Shown piece after piece: positions 1 through 11,921 of a DNA stretch of 64,000 nucleotides (position 1 is the first letter of the stretch; each line of letters begins with the position of its first letter). The notes under the pieces were generated by a model. The model saw only the letters and a list, made by a program, of their open reading frames with translations. It was not told where the DNA came from and searched no databases. The stretch spans positions 16,900,306 to 16,964,305 of the forward strand of contig JABAKD010000020.1 in the NCBI GenBank assembly GCA_012845835.1, given 5' to 3'. A program made the position numbers and the translations under genes. The DNA is from Undaria pinnatifida. Lineage: Eukaryota; Sar; Phaeophyceae; Laminariales; Alariaceae.

Positions 1-1394
1 GAAGTAAAATTAAACTTTTATTTGAAGTAGAACAAAATTATAGGATCTATTTAATTTAATAATTAATATAACACATTAACATAATCAATAGGGGATACGG
101 AGACGATAGAAAGGACAGGAAAAAGGGGATGTTGCATTTGCTCCAGACTTTGCAGTTGTTCAGCACTTCGTTCTCTCCGTGACTTGTGGGACTAATAATA
201 CAAGACCTAATACAAGTGAGTGACCAACGTGGAACCTGCACAGTAGAAATACCTCCAAGAGGGTGGCCTGTGTCTGTAACAGCCCCTCGTCTTTTAATGC
301 ATGCGCTGCTCATAGTCACTATGTCACCTCCAAGATACCACCTCTGGGTGACACCGTGATGTGAGCAGACGTGAGGAAGCACGGAGTATCTATCTATAGG
401 TGCGCGAGCGTACCACAACATTATTGTTATTTATTTTTTTCACCTACGGGTGCGCAAGCGTAGCACTTTGTATGGAGACCGGCAACATGAAGGTGGAGGA
501 GGTGCAAAGGCCTTGCAAACGCGTGGCCCATCGCAGTGGACAAAACTCTTCAGCGGCACCGGCGACTGTTGCTACCGGCACCGGTACTCAAGGCTCGATC
601 ACGTGTTTTGAACGGCAAACCACACCGGTGCCTTCTTTCTCAGTGTCGCAGCCAAACTCCTTTGCAATCGCTGAAATCAAACCCTTTGTATCACACCTCT
701 TGGAGTGTACCACCCTTCCAATGGCCATCGCAAGTGAGCATAACGCCGCCCTGACTTCTTTTCCTTGTTGCGTTCACCCCCCAGTGCCATTGATTGATGC
801 ACTTGATACCCTCGTACGAGCCCAATGCCGTTTTTTATTTCCTAGGGTCTGCTCGATTTTTTTTTTTCCTTTCCTTCCTTGCTTCCTCTTTTTGTCTTAT
901 CTTATCTTTCTTTTCTTTTTTCCAACTAACTTGAGTCTGACGTGCGTATACGTAGTGGTAAGTACCACGTGTAATAGTTCCATCTGTATGGGTGCAGGGG
1001 TCTGCTGTTTTGGATCCGCGCTTTAGTTATTGTTTTCCCTGGTAGCGTGGAAGATAGGCGTTCGAAGAGCTTTAGGATAAAGTGTGCACCGCCTGACGCC
1101 TGATGCAGAACGCCAGATCTCACTCGTCGGTCTTCATTCGATCAAAACAAGTGTGTGAGTGTGCCTTTGCACTGCATCAAGAGCAGAAGAGAGATCACTT
1201 CGGAACAGTAGCGATCGACGTCCACCGCATGTTCCATCGTGACTCGACAGCGCTGGACCTCCGCTGGCCGGCCGCATTTACAGGGAATACACAGGGACTT
1301 GCGTACGAACCCGGTAGACCCAAGTAGCCCACTCCAAAAGTTAACTCTAAACACTATGACAATTATTGTTTCGTGCATTGAATTCCACGGATGT
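1..1394. other. Gene-free flank, AT-rich then pyrimidine-rich
   Basis: I see no supportable gene here. The first 60 bases are strongly AT-rich. A short motif (tgcgcgagcgtaccac / tgcgcaagcgtagcac) occurs twice between about 395 and 470. A plus-strand open frame at 400-1026 has a low-complexity F/L/S tail caused by a pyrimidine tract at 840-925 and no recognisable domain, so I treat it as chance. Confidence 0.5.
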
Positions 1395-1625
1395 CTGGTT
1401 TTGTCCCCCTCAATGCGGGTTATACAGCAGTTTCCGTGCGCAGAACAAGGTTGACGCCTTAGTCCTGTTGACCCTGGCATTAGCAGGGGAGTGACCGACC
1501 TGTATCCTTCACGAGGGTATACACACCCCGTTACATGCGCGATCGAAGTATCACACGCAGCTCGCAAAGCTGAGCTTTGGTCAAAAAACTTTTTGGTCGA
1601 TCTGACAGTCTGAAATGAATTTTTC
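1395..1625 (+). repeat. Family X dispersed element, diverged copy
   Basis: The segment runs from a 'tttgtccccctca' start through 'ctgttgaccctgg', 'ccgacctgtatcc' and 'gcgcgatcg' to a 'cagctcgcaaag' end. The same order of blocks occurs at 9,948-10,180 (+) and, reverse-complemented, at 2,505-2,785. It is a non-coding dispersed element of about 230 bp. This copy is the most diverged of the full-length ones. Confidence 0.65.
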
Positions 1626-2504
1626 ATTTTGAAATATATACTTGTAAATGGTACTATTTTCTGGGTGGAAAGCGGTTTCGTCGTTTTGTTCAGGCGCGAG
1701 TAGTGCGACGTATATATGTGGTAATAAGTCATAAGTCAATTGATAATTTGATGAAGAAAGTCAAAAGCTCATAACGTAAGTTGAGAATTCAGGTTCGGAA
1801 TAGATCCAAGGAAGGTTAAGACACCTACATACGAGTACCCGGCGTTGGAGTTGACCTTCGCTCGTAGTTGTGGGTAGATCTTGGAGTAGAATATGGATCC
1901 ATCTGGGTAGCTGGAATAATCACGGGTTTTTGGTAGGTGGAAAGGTCGTCGTTGGGTACTGCGTGGATTCCAAGAAGAAGTTGAGAAGGATATGAAAGTC
2001 GTGGTACAGAACTGATTGCCAACAAGTAGTTGTAAGGTCGGTAAGTTTTGAGAGCAGATTTCCCGGGGTTTGTCGTGGTTGCCTTTTCATGTCAGAAGCT
2101 CGCTGGGTGTCGTTTGGAGCCGTCTCGAGTCGATGCACGATATGGCAAGCCACCGGGGTCGGGTGAGACTGATGTAAGCGAGTATCAGGCGAAAGCAGTC
2201 AGTGCGTGACGGATTGGTAGGCGGACAAAAGCAGTGAAGAAGGATAAATGATGCTCAATTACACACGATCCATCAATCATATTTCTTGACCAGTTCTCGA
2301 AGCCAGAACAAGCATTTATTTCGTCAGATGGAAGAACCTGCAGATATTGTATGGAATGAGTTTGGACAGCTAGCGAGCATACAGCAGTCTCGCGAGTGAG
2401 ATTCACCAGACCGCGTGAGCCGAGTCCAGTTCTTATTACATATAGCAGTATGGACCTGACAGATCGTGGCTGACTCCCGATTTCACTTTATATTACGTAT
2501 AAAA

Positions 2505-2785
2505 ATAAAAATACACTCCAGCTGTGAGATCGAACATTTTTTATATAATAAAAAATGAAGATACACTCCAGCTGTGAGATCGAATATTTCGTCGAAAACT
2601 CATCTTTTGCAAGCTGTGTGTGACACTCCGATCGCGCGTATTACGGGTTGTGTGTCCTCATTAAGGATATAGGTCGGCAATTCCTCTTGCAACTACAGTG
2701 TAGCTATCAGGGTCAACAGGGTGATGTTAGTCAGTCTTTGCACGGAAACTATAAAACCCGTTTCTGAGGGGGACAAAATCTGACA
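2505..2785 (-). repeat. Family X dispersed element with a duplicated end
   Basis: Read on the minus strand this matches the copy at 9,948-10,180 over its whole length. The terminal block 'acactccagctgtgagatcga' occurs twice, at about 2,514 and 2,571, separated by an AT-rich spacer, so the end was duplicated or one element inserted into another. Confidence 0.75.
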
Positions 2786-3062
2786 GCTGTAGAAGGAAAT
2801 GCATCCGTTTATCAAGTGAATCCTGTAAGTCGAATAACCGGTGAGGGGAGGGCGGAGTTTTTAAGGACGTGGGGGCCTGGTTTTTATCAAAAGGGAGCGG
2901 GGGGGGGGCGGGGGCAGCTAAATCTGTGCGTGGAAACTATACATTCTTTTAAGGGGATAAATCCGACGGTTTTGGAAAGAATGCACCAGTTTATCATGTA
3001 TATCCTGTAAGTCGTACAACCAGTGCGTAGAGGGCGGAGTGTTCGAGGGGGTGGGGGTGGGG
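2738..3062. repeat. Two diverged direct repeats of about 190 bp
   Basis: A block containing 'ggaaactata', 'tttatca.gt', 'atcctgtaagtcg' and 'gagggcggagt' occurs twice in direct orientation, at about 2,738-2,870 and 2,930-3,045. The second copy leads into a very G-rich stretch. Confidence 0.55.
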
Positions 3063-3085
3063 TGGGGTGGGGGTGTGCGGAGGAA
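3045..3085 (+). other. G-rich tract with G-quadruplex potential
   Basis: Runs of four to five G separated by single T occur consecutively on the plus strand (3,049-3,077), which satisfies the simple G4 pattern of four G-runs with one-base loops. Function is unknown and no gene is adjacent. Confidence 0.5.
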
Positions 3086-3221
3086 GGGGGTGGAAGGGAA
3101 GGGCTTTAGGTGGCACAGATGTACGGATTTGCTATACGTGTAGTGCTAGGTCTAGGCGATGGTGCGGGTGGTGGGGAACGACGGGGCGTTGGGGGCGGGG
3201 GGGGGGATTTTTTATACGATG

Positions 3222-3545
3222 TATTTCTGGCAGAGGCATGAACTGCGTCAGCTACGAGTATGTTGTTGTTGTTGTTCTCACATTAACTCGCATAATCAAA
3301 TATATTATAAAAATTAGAATACACTCCAGCTGTGAGATCGAAGATTTCGTCGAAACTCATCTTTGCAAGCTGTGTGTGATACTCCGATCGCGCGCATTAC
3401 GAGTTGTGTGTCCTCATTAAGGATATAGGTCGGCATATATATGAAACATGCGTGTACCACTTTTGGTTTTACTTTTTTTTTTTTTTCCTGGGGTATTCGT
3501 CCACTCCAGAGTGACTGGAGCCTGTCCTGTGACCACGGCGATTAG
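3222..3545 (-). repeat. Mosaic of family Y and family X fragments
   Basis: Pieces of family Y (gaggcatgaactgcgtcagc; ctcacattaactcgcataat; ccagagtgactggagcctgt) surround a family X end at about 3,321-3,433. Intact family Y copies at 9,300-9,556 and 31,764-32,005 show the unbroken order, so this looks like a rearranged or nested copy. Confidence 0.65.
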
Positions 3546-6398
3546 TGCAGGGTGGTCTAATGCAGGACAGGCCGGCAAAAGAAAATCTGGCTGCCAGCAG
3601 GAATCTTTTCCCCCCCCAATAAAATGGTCAGGGCATTCCGCCCAAAAAAAAACGAGAATTTGAGCATGTTGCGTTTTTTGCCCCCGGGTTTTGGCTACCA
3701 AAAGTAAAAAGGGTGAAAGTGCTGTCTCCTGTCATCTTTGTCTCGGATTGGAAGTTTGCATCCACCTAAACCAACTTTCCGCTCGGAACCAAATCCTCTG
3801 AGTGCGAAGCGATGGACTATCGTGTTTCCTTAGTTTCCGTTTAAATTTTTAGCTTGAACTAAAATTCAATCGAGCTTGTATTAGAGCTTATATGAGCTAA
3901 AAAATATTTTGAAGGACAATGACTGCTTGTCGGATAGGGTAATCTTCACCTGGCAGATAAGACCACCCTCGACCGGCAGCGGTGTACTGTCAATGTACTA
4001 CTCTGCAGTGAACAATATCAGAGTGTCCCTGCGGAGTAATACAGCCAAGGGTTAAGGGTACGCATCCGGTTTAAAACCAGACAGCATATTATACCAGTAC
4101 GCAGACAAGCAGGCACGTTCTCACCGGCAAGAGGAGAAAAACAAAAACTTAACTTAAACACTTGAACAATTAAGGAGTGAATGCCCCCCCCTGTCCTCCC
4201 CCGTCTCAAAAAGGATGCGTGGTCAAAATGGTCAAATGGCTTGTCTCATGACTCACTGTTCATATTGCTGGCGAAGCCAGCTTCCGGTCGCCAAGCGTAC
4301 CCCACCGTGCGCCAATCGCTGCAACCTGTCTTGTCCGTCACCAGACCCTTCATCCACCCGAAGCTAAACGGCCTGTAGTGCCGCAGCAAAGCATCTGGAG
4401 ATGCGCGAGGGTGATCGTTACTCCCTTCCCCAACGGAGGAAGGAAGGTCCACCGCCCCGACCACCAGAGATGAAGCTCCTGGGTTGCGTGGGAGTCCCGG
4501 CAATCCCCCCCCTCCCAAGGCAGCAACGCAGAGCGAAAGCTTGAGCCATGATGCAGACGAGGAAAACGTCGCGGTCGGGAGAGCCACAGCTCTTTTGGTG
4601 ATCGCCACCATTCTTCTTCAAGGCGTAATTTTACACGCTGGGAAGTAGCCACTCACTCTGAACTGTTTCTTTCTCCACTAATTCCGAGTAGTTTGTCTAA
4701 AAAAAACGTGGGTGGGGTCACACGGAGTGGTACGGTAGGTCGGAACAAAAAGTCTTGAGGAGGCCTCGGGTCCCTTCGATGTGGTGCACTCCGACTTGTC
4801 TCCTCCGTGAAAATACAAAGGAAATGCAAAAAGGCACACAGGAGCGCACGCGTACACCTAGAGTGCCGAACCGAACCCACGACCTTGCATGCAACAAATC
4901 CCGGCACGCACAGGTCGAGGGGGGGGGGGGGGGGGGAAGGAGAACGGGTCGAAACGGATCAATTACGACATGGTCTGAAAAACGAACGGCCTTCTCGTCA
5001 CGGGCTGGCTTTCCGCTGTCTGCTGTCTCTGTCTACGTATGGTCTCTCTACACGTATCATATGATATACGTATGGTACTACAGAGTATTGATACGTTGGT
5101 GCGGGTGGTATCACATTTAGGTCGGTGTATCATCGAAGTGCGTGAACAGACTGCCTGCTTTTCGAAGCACGCTCAAAACGCATTTGGTACGCACGCAGCA
5201 CCACCGCTACTTTTCTTGTCCGCAAAGGGGACAGCCATGTTGATGTTGCTCTCGTATTAATAGTTAAATATATAGTTGACACGTTGTTGTTATTAATAGT
5301 GAGTCGTTGTTAGGGTGGGACTTGTTATTATTAGTATTGGATCAATTACATTGGGTAGGTCAGCGCGGTGGTTTGTCAATAGTGAACACTACTGGAGGTT
5401 CGAGTCAGCGGTTCAAAATCTCGGCATGGAGAATTTTATCTTCCTAGTGACACCAACCAGCAAATGCCGTGAAGAGCGCTTTTAGCGTCACAATTCGACG
5501 CGAATCGACGAGGGAAAGAAAGTGCAGAATCTCGCGTTAAAAGGAAGACGCGTAACGTAATGGGGAGGAGGGAGAAGAGCCTGTCTAATGGTCCCGGGTG
5601 AGGTTTTGGCGGGGATGGCGCCGTGGGTTCAAGCAGCGTGTTCATGAATCACAGCATATACATACGGGGGCACATTCAGAGTATCCGGTATACCATGGTA
5701 TGCTGAATCTGCGCTCTCCGCTCCCTGCTCTCTTACCTCTTACCTTGTGGGCTGTAGGGGGGGGTTGTTCGGACTCTTGGGTAATGCACCTCCGCATTTC
5801 CGGAATCCCGAATTCACAATTATTCGTATTTTGTGGGGGTTTTCTCTAAAACCACATCACCGTCGTCACTTTTTCCTTCTTCGGCCATTCTTCGGCGAGA
5901 CGGCGGGACTGCGAGAAAGTAGACCGCATATCAGAATAAGACCCTACTCATTCAAGACAAAGACCCAAGAAGACCACATAGACCGCAACTTGATACCTGG
6001 TAGTTGATAGTTGATCCCACAACACTCGTTGGGTCCAGGTTTAGTGCGGTGAAAAGCGCTTGCTTGCGGCGACCTCGTTCGTACGTAAAATCGCACTACT
6101 ATTCGTGCTTGCAGGCATCCCGGGACGGTTCGGGGTACCACTTGAGTGTGGGCATTGTCGTCTGCATACCGCGCTTCTGAGGGGCTATGGCTTCGCTTTG
6201 CTCGCGCTAATAAAACATATTCAATTTTCTGCATCTCGATTTCGGGCTGCGAATAGTTGTCTCCCGGAGACCGCGCACGTCCTTCTTCCATCTTGTATTT
6301 TAGGCCGAGAATTCTTGTGCTATTTTCCGCTGTCTTCTGTCTGCTGCTGAAAGATGAAACTGCCCTGTTTCATCGATCACCGAGAGCGTCTCCAATCC
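3546..6398. other. Gene-free stretch
   Basis: I find no recognisable gene. A run of 18 G lies at 4,919-4,936. Open frames on both strands around 4,246-4,652 overlap each other in several phases, which is typical of stop-poor GC-rich DNA rather than coding sequence. Short imperfect repeats of the motif 'agtttgtctaaaaaaaacgtggg' (about 4,690) recur elsewhere in the window (18,800; 44,155). Confidence 0.5.
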
Positions 6399-6718
6399 TT
6401 TTTTTTCTTTTTCGCACACTTCTACTTTCCAGCTTCTGGACAAGCCGTGGTTACAGGTGTCGTCCCTTCTTCCCCCTGGTTCTTGCCTTCAATTTTTATC
6501 GCGCATAGGGTTCAGCACTCCCACTGCTCGTCGATTTTTCATTCAATAATTGAGTGTTGCTTATAACGCACGCTCTCGTGCTTTCCGCAAGTCAATTTGT
6601 TGTGCACAAGAAAAACTTCCAACGACTTTGTAAGAGTATGCACTCGGCGGGGCTCGAACTCACGAAACTGACCTATACCAGGCTCGAGGATAACCTGATA
6701 CGCCACCGGGGCGACCGG
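6399..6718 (-). repeat. tRNA-derived SINE, copy 1
   Basis: On the minus strand the element begins 'ccggtcgccccggtggcgta', contains an A-box match (TGGCGTATCAGG) and a clear B-box (GAGTTCGAGCCC). It continues through a body shared with the copies at 9,635 and 11,578 and ends in an A-rich tail, seen here as a T-run at 6,399. A and B boxes at normal tRNA spacing, a shared non-tRNA body and a 3' A-tail define a Pol III-transcribed SINE mobilised by a LINE partner. Confidence 0.8.
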
Positions 6719-8760
6719 CACTGTAATAATTACACATGGACGGTCGAGTAGCAACTACAACAATCAATTACAATGATGTTACCAAAGGCGATATCGACGG
6801 CAGCAGCGAGCGGTAGTAGGCAGGGCGGCTATTACATGAAGTACGGACGAGCAAGCCATTGCTGCAACCGACATACCAGGCTGCTTGCTACATTGTATGA
6901 TACATATCGCAGCCACTTCTGATACTGATCGGGTTATCGCCTCCGGGGGTGTTCGGAGCTTCGCATGTACCACGAGAAAGCGAAAAACGTCCATCGTTCT
7001 GCGTTGGCAGAGAACGGCACGAAATGGTCAAGTTGTGTTTTCATAATATTTTTCAGATTGTTTTTGGTTACTCAACAACGCACGCAGCAGAGGCAGACCG
7101 CACAGCATGCTTATTATTATTAATACGATCGTAGATGTGATCACACAGCAGTAGTGGTGTACGAGAGCACGGGACAGGGGATGAAAATGTAGCCGCCGGG
7201 AGGCAACGTGGGCTTTCATGGGTGGATTGCTGCATATAACACGTCGTTCTTGTCTTTGTGTGTAGACTACGATATACAGGCAGTCATGCACAGCAGTATT
7301 TCGACCCACAGACATGATCAGATGCTCGGTACCAGCAGCTCAGCACAAATAAACGATCAACGTGAATCTTGAACAATAAATTTTGGAAATGTGGTGACAA
7401 GAGTATGTGATGTGTGGTGAAATATTGTTTTTTTTATGTCAGCTCTGTTGTGCCTCTACGTTCCGCTGAGGAGACCGAAATAGGAACTACAGAGGCATGC
7501 CTGCCTGGTCTTGCTTGCGATGGCTAGGCTATGTAGCTGGGGCACAGCTTCGCATCATCCACGCCCCCGCAACGTGGCTATCAGACACACTCGCGCCTCC
7601 GCAGTGCTGTGGGAACTTTTGACGGATCACAGACCCGCTCAGTTCGAACACGGAAATATGTTCCTCTCACCTCTCGAGGAAATCTTCAGCGCACGTACGT
7701 AGTGCCAGAACAAGAGCTTTTGTGGCCGAAAAGACGAGGCTTTCTAGCCAGCCTCCGCGCGCTGCTCGCTCGTCTCACCCCTTGATTAGCTCCGATAATA
7801 GGAGAGAGCTTGTAGTGTGAGTAGAGTGCCAAGACAAGGACTGACCGAGCTGCGAGCTACGAGTGCAAATTACAAATTATGGTCGTCTCGTAGAGCACGT
7901 ATCGTTAAATTTATTTTAGATTTGTTTTTTTTATTTGTATATAAAGTACAGATACTTGTAGTAGTAGAATTTTCTGAGATTTTTAGATGCATCGGTTCCC
8001 AACCACCACCCAAACCCGATCCAAACGACGCTTATATTCACTTGCAACTCCCTCCTTCGAAAAGCAGAAAAAGATCAACTGCTTGGGTGCTTGGTGCTTG
8101 CTCAGAGCCTTGTGCAGAACCTTTGGAAGGTGGAAACATGCGCTCACTGGAGGATCGATGCTTCCTGAAGATCGCGAAGAACCCTGATCAGTCATTGGAG
8201 GCAACGAGAGTGAGTGTTTTCATCCTGTCAGACGTACGTAGTGTTCCACAGTTCCGCGTGTTCTGTCTATCCTACTTTTCGGAACACTGCTGTTTGTACA
8301 GAAACCCTAGACCCTTTGGTAAGACGAGCGGGAAGAGTGCCTCAGCAGTTCAGTGGAAGTACGTGATATCTCAGGACCTCCGTACGGCGTCCTCTTCAGC
8401 AAGCAGTAGTTTCCGGCGTAGAGGTGGTGCATCGCCCATTGCTTCATGATTGAAGGTCGTCAGAGGTCGGCCTTCTGGCGGTGAACGGTGAACCCGTGAC
8501 AATCGCAGATGGGTTTGTGTTTGTTTTTTTACCGCTGCACACTGTATACTGCATGCTGCATACCGGCTGTGCTGTGTGGAGGTACAACACTATCTATCCG
8601 GTTTTTAGCACACCCAGTCATCAACGCTATTAATACTACTACTGCTGTAATTGGTACAATACTCTCAAGAGGACATGCACACCCCGTAGCACGCGCAATC
8701 GGTAGAGCTGTGAGGCGGCACAACTTAAGTCACCAACTACTTGCTTTTTGGTCATAGTCG
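6719..8760. other. Gene-free stretch
   Basis: I see no supportable gene. An open frame at about 7,984-8,211 on the plus strand ends in front of a GTGAGT donor-like site, but no partner exon or domain was found. The remainder is unremarkable mixed-composition DNA. Confidence 0.4.
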
Positions 8761-8870
8761 TGATTTGGCTCGCTCACTTGCCCGACTTAAGTCGGCAAGT
8801 CGGCTGGCCGCCAACTGACCCCGCCAGCCGACTTGACGACCAGCCGACTTGGCCAACTAAAGTCAGTTAT
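8760..8870. repeat. Short palindromic cluster (agtcggc/gccgact)
   Basis: The heptamer agtcggc and its complement gccgact alternate several times (cgacttaagtcggcaagtcggctgg ... ccagccgacttg), giving overlapping potential hairpins over about 100 bp. It resembles the termini of a small foldback element. Confidence 0.45.
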
Positions 8871-9299
8871 TATTAATAATAGTTTGCGAACGGCACCTAC
8901 CGATTAGTTTTGTGGCCGTGAAAATCTGCCGGTGGCCGACTCACAGCTCTAGCAATCGGATTATCACACACAACTTGCAAATATGGGTTTCGACGAAATC
9001 CTCGATCCCGCAGCTGTACAGCAGCAGTATTAATAGTAGCGTAATCCATACCTGGTAATTTATTTTCTAGTATAAAAATTAGTACATGGTACAGCGTACG
9101 CAAGCAATGCGGTGCTTGTTCGAAATACTGTAATATAATGCCAGTACAGAGTATGCTGGTGTACTGGCAAATTACTGGTGCTGCCAGTATTCTGGTATAT
9201 TGGCAGTATACATATACTGGCTGAGCGCACCAGAGCCCAGTGGCTTGAACCAAACGCCACCCCATCACGACGAAACCTTACAAATGAATACCTTGGGTA

Positions 9300-9556
9300 C
9301 TTCGTTGTTGTTGTTGTTGTTCTCACATTAACTCGCATAATCAAGTCCGTGGTCACAGGACAGGCTCCAGTCACTCTGGAGCTGAGGAATACCCCAGGGA
9401 AAAACACACACAACCCAAGGTGGTACACGCATATATCACAGCTGACGCAATTCATGCCTCCACCAGAAACATATAAAAGTGAAATCGGGAGTCAGTCTAC
9501 GATGTGCCAGGTCCAGGCCGGTGCATACGTCTCACTACTCACGCCTGGAGGAACCA
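9300..9556 (+). repeat. Family Y dispersed element, intact copy
   Basis: The copy runs from a (GTT)n lead and 'ctcacattaactcgcataat' through 'ggacaggctccagtcactc' to 'catacgtctcactactcacg'. The same sequence in reverse complement is at 31,764-32,005 with high similarity, with fragments at 3,222-3,545 and 42,228-42,345. It is non-coding. Confidence 0.8.
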
Positions 9557-9634
9557 AATATTCCGATTGCCACCTAAGTAAGACTAACACGTATATATTA
9601 CACGTAGTATCTATCACTACTTCGTATACGATGT

Positions 9635-9939
9635 CCGGTCGCCCCGGTGGCGTATCAGGTTGTCCTCGAGCCTGGTATAGGTCTGTTTCGCGACTTCAAG
9701 CCCCCCGAGTGCACACTCGTATAAATTCGTGGGGACTTTTTCTTGTGCACAAATTGACTTGCGGAAAGCGTGAGAGCGTAAGTTAGCAACACTCGATGAA
9801 GATTCGGCGAGCAGTGGGATTGCTGAACCCTATGCGCGATAAAAATTGAAGGCAAGGACCAGGGGGAAGAAGGGACGACTCCTGTGACCACGGCTTGTCC
9901 AGAAGCTGGAAAGTAGAAGTGTGCAAAAAAAAAAAAAAA
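9635..9939 (+). repeat. tRNA-derived SINE, copy 2
   Basis: The head carries an A-box match (TGGCGTATCAGG, about 9,647) and a degraded B-box (GACTTCAAGCCC, about 9,690). The body matches the copies at 6,399 (-) and 11,578 (+), and the element ends in a run of about 15 A (9,925-9,939). It lies between a family Y copy and a family X copy, forming a cluster of three short mobile elements within 900 bp. Confidence 0.8.
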
Positions 9940-9947
9940 CTTCGTAT

Positions 9948-10180
9948 ATATTTTTTGTCCCCCTCAGAAACGGGTTTTAAAGTTTCCGCGCACAGACTGC
10001 CTACCATCACCCTGTTGACCCTGATAGCTACACTGTAGTTGCAAGGGGAGTCGCCGACCTATATCCTTAATGAGGACACACAACCCGTAATACGCGCGAT
10101 CGGAGGATCACAAAGAGCTTGCAAAGATGAGTTTCGACAAAATCTTCGATCTCACAGCTGGAGTGTATTTTAATTTCTAT
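9948..10180 (+). repeat. Family X dispersed element, reference copy
   Basis: Starts 'tttttgtccccctcagaaac' and ends with the conserved block 'gcttgcaaagatgagtttcg ... ctcacagctggagtgtatt'. The end block is found at about eleven places in this window in both orientations. No coding capacity is visible. Confidence 0.8.
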
Positions 10181-11577
10181 AATATGCATGAGTGAATTGT
10201 ATGCGAGACGGAGGAGAGAGGCAGCAGAGAGAGGGGGAGCGACGGAGAATGCTGTGCACATGACGGACGAGTTCCCCCTACCAAATCAGACCAGGATATC
10301 GATGGGACGTGAACGAAAGCTCCCCCAAGAAACGCCTCTGGCGGGACCCTGTCAAGCAATGGATGTCAAGGTACTATGGGTATATGCCCCTGCGGCGCTG
10401 CGCGACACCCAGAGTTGTGAACTGCAAACCGAAAATTGTTTTTTCGGTCATTTTTCGGCGGTTGAAACGGACAGAGGGGTGCTCGGTTTCGGCTTCGGTG
10501 TCGGTTATCTTTCGGTTTAAAAAAAAAAACGGTGGAACCCACCCTACCCTTTTTTTGTTTCGGTTCATGACCTGGCAAAGCCGCTATGATATGACTAACG
10601 ACACCGACAGCCGGCGACACGGTCTAGTGCGTCCATGAAATCAATGCTGCTCCTGTAGCGATGCAGCGCCAACTGAAAGACAGGAGTATTAGGACTTGGT
10701 GCAGGCACAAGCGGCACGCTCCGACGCGTGCATGATTTCGATGCTGCTGCTTGTAGCGATGCAGCGTCAACCGGTAAACAAGTAAGGTCAGGACTTGGTG
10801 CACCGTGCACGCTGCACCAAGTGCTGAGACTCCTTGTGTTTCAGTTGGAGTTGCATCGCCTCAGCAGCGGTACCGATTTCGTGTACGTATCGGACCATGT
10901 GCACCAGGTCCTCAGATTCCTCATCCTCCAGTTGGCACTGAATCGCTACAGCAACAACATCGAATCCACGCATGCGTTGGATCATGCTGTTGGTGTTGGC
11001 CATACTTAGCGGCGCCAAGCAGCGCCAAAGGGGCGTTGGTCCACGACTCTGCCGGGAATTTGGCGGAGAGCGCGGCAGGGATCGGCGGCAGAGATTAGCT
11101 TTCAGGCGAATCATTCGTCGCGGAAGTCGTGTAGTTGTTGGCTCACGGGAGATAAGGGCCATACCTGGTAGCATCGAGGGTATTTTTAACACTTGTTGGA
11201 GATTTATTGTGCCTTGTGGCTGACCCTCGATTTGCTGCTGCAGCCCCTCGATTATGGTCGGCGTGGGGTCAGGGTGCTTGGTGGCCCCCCGGCGGCGTCT
11301 TAAACACCCGGGGTCAGTTTGGGGGTGGGATCAGGCTGCCAAGTGCAAATCTGTGTGCGTGTGTTGACCATCGAAACATCCCGAACTATCTGTAGATGAC
11401 CCATGGAGGGTTTTCTCGAACATGTTTTAAGCGCTCTTGATATGAATAGCATCGTCCATAGCGTTTGATTCTAGTGCCCAATCATCTTCTGACATGGTGG
11501 CGACACACGTCTCCTGTTGTTGATGAGTGTCGCTCGTGCAGACCATTTTACAGCCGATCCTGCCACGCGCTCATATC

Positions 11578-11921
11578 GGCGTCCCCGATGGGATAGCAGG
11601 TAGAACTCGTCCCTGCTAACGTCAAGCTCGTGGGTTCAAGTCTCACCGAGTGCATGCATTCTGGTCGTGGGGACTTTTTCTGGCATAATATTTGACGAGC
11701 GGAAAACGCGAACGCGTAAGTTAAAAAAAATTCGATGAAAAGCGACGAGCATTAAAAACTGCAAATTGGGAATGCTGGACCCTGTGCGCGATGAAAATGA
11801 AGGCACATACCGGGGGGGAGCAAAGACACTTGTGAGACAATATCGTGTCCAGAAGGTCGCTGAGGGCAACCTCTTCCGACTTGAGCTGGAGAGTAAAGTG
11901 ATGTTGAGTTAAGAAAAAACA
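11578..11921 (+). repeat. tRNA-derived SINE, copy 3 (diverged)
   Basis: The head contains 'gggatagcaggtagaactcg' (A-box region) and 'GGGTTCAAGTCTC' (B-box), followed by 'gtggggactttttc', 'gcggaaaacgcgaacgcgta' and 'gtgcgcgatgaaaat', all shared with the other two copies. The tail is A-rich at about 11,910. It is more diverged than copies 1 and 2 and carries an insertion near the 3' end. Confidence 0.7.

Noticed and set aside
400-1026. 208-codon plus-strand ORF
   Set aside because: No domain, hydrophobic tail due to a pyrimidine tract, no splice or homology support.
7984-8211. Possible exon ending at a GTGAGT donor
   Set aside because: The start is unclear, with no partner exon in phase and no domain.
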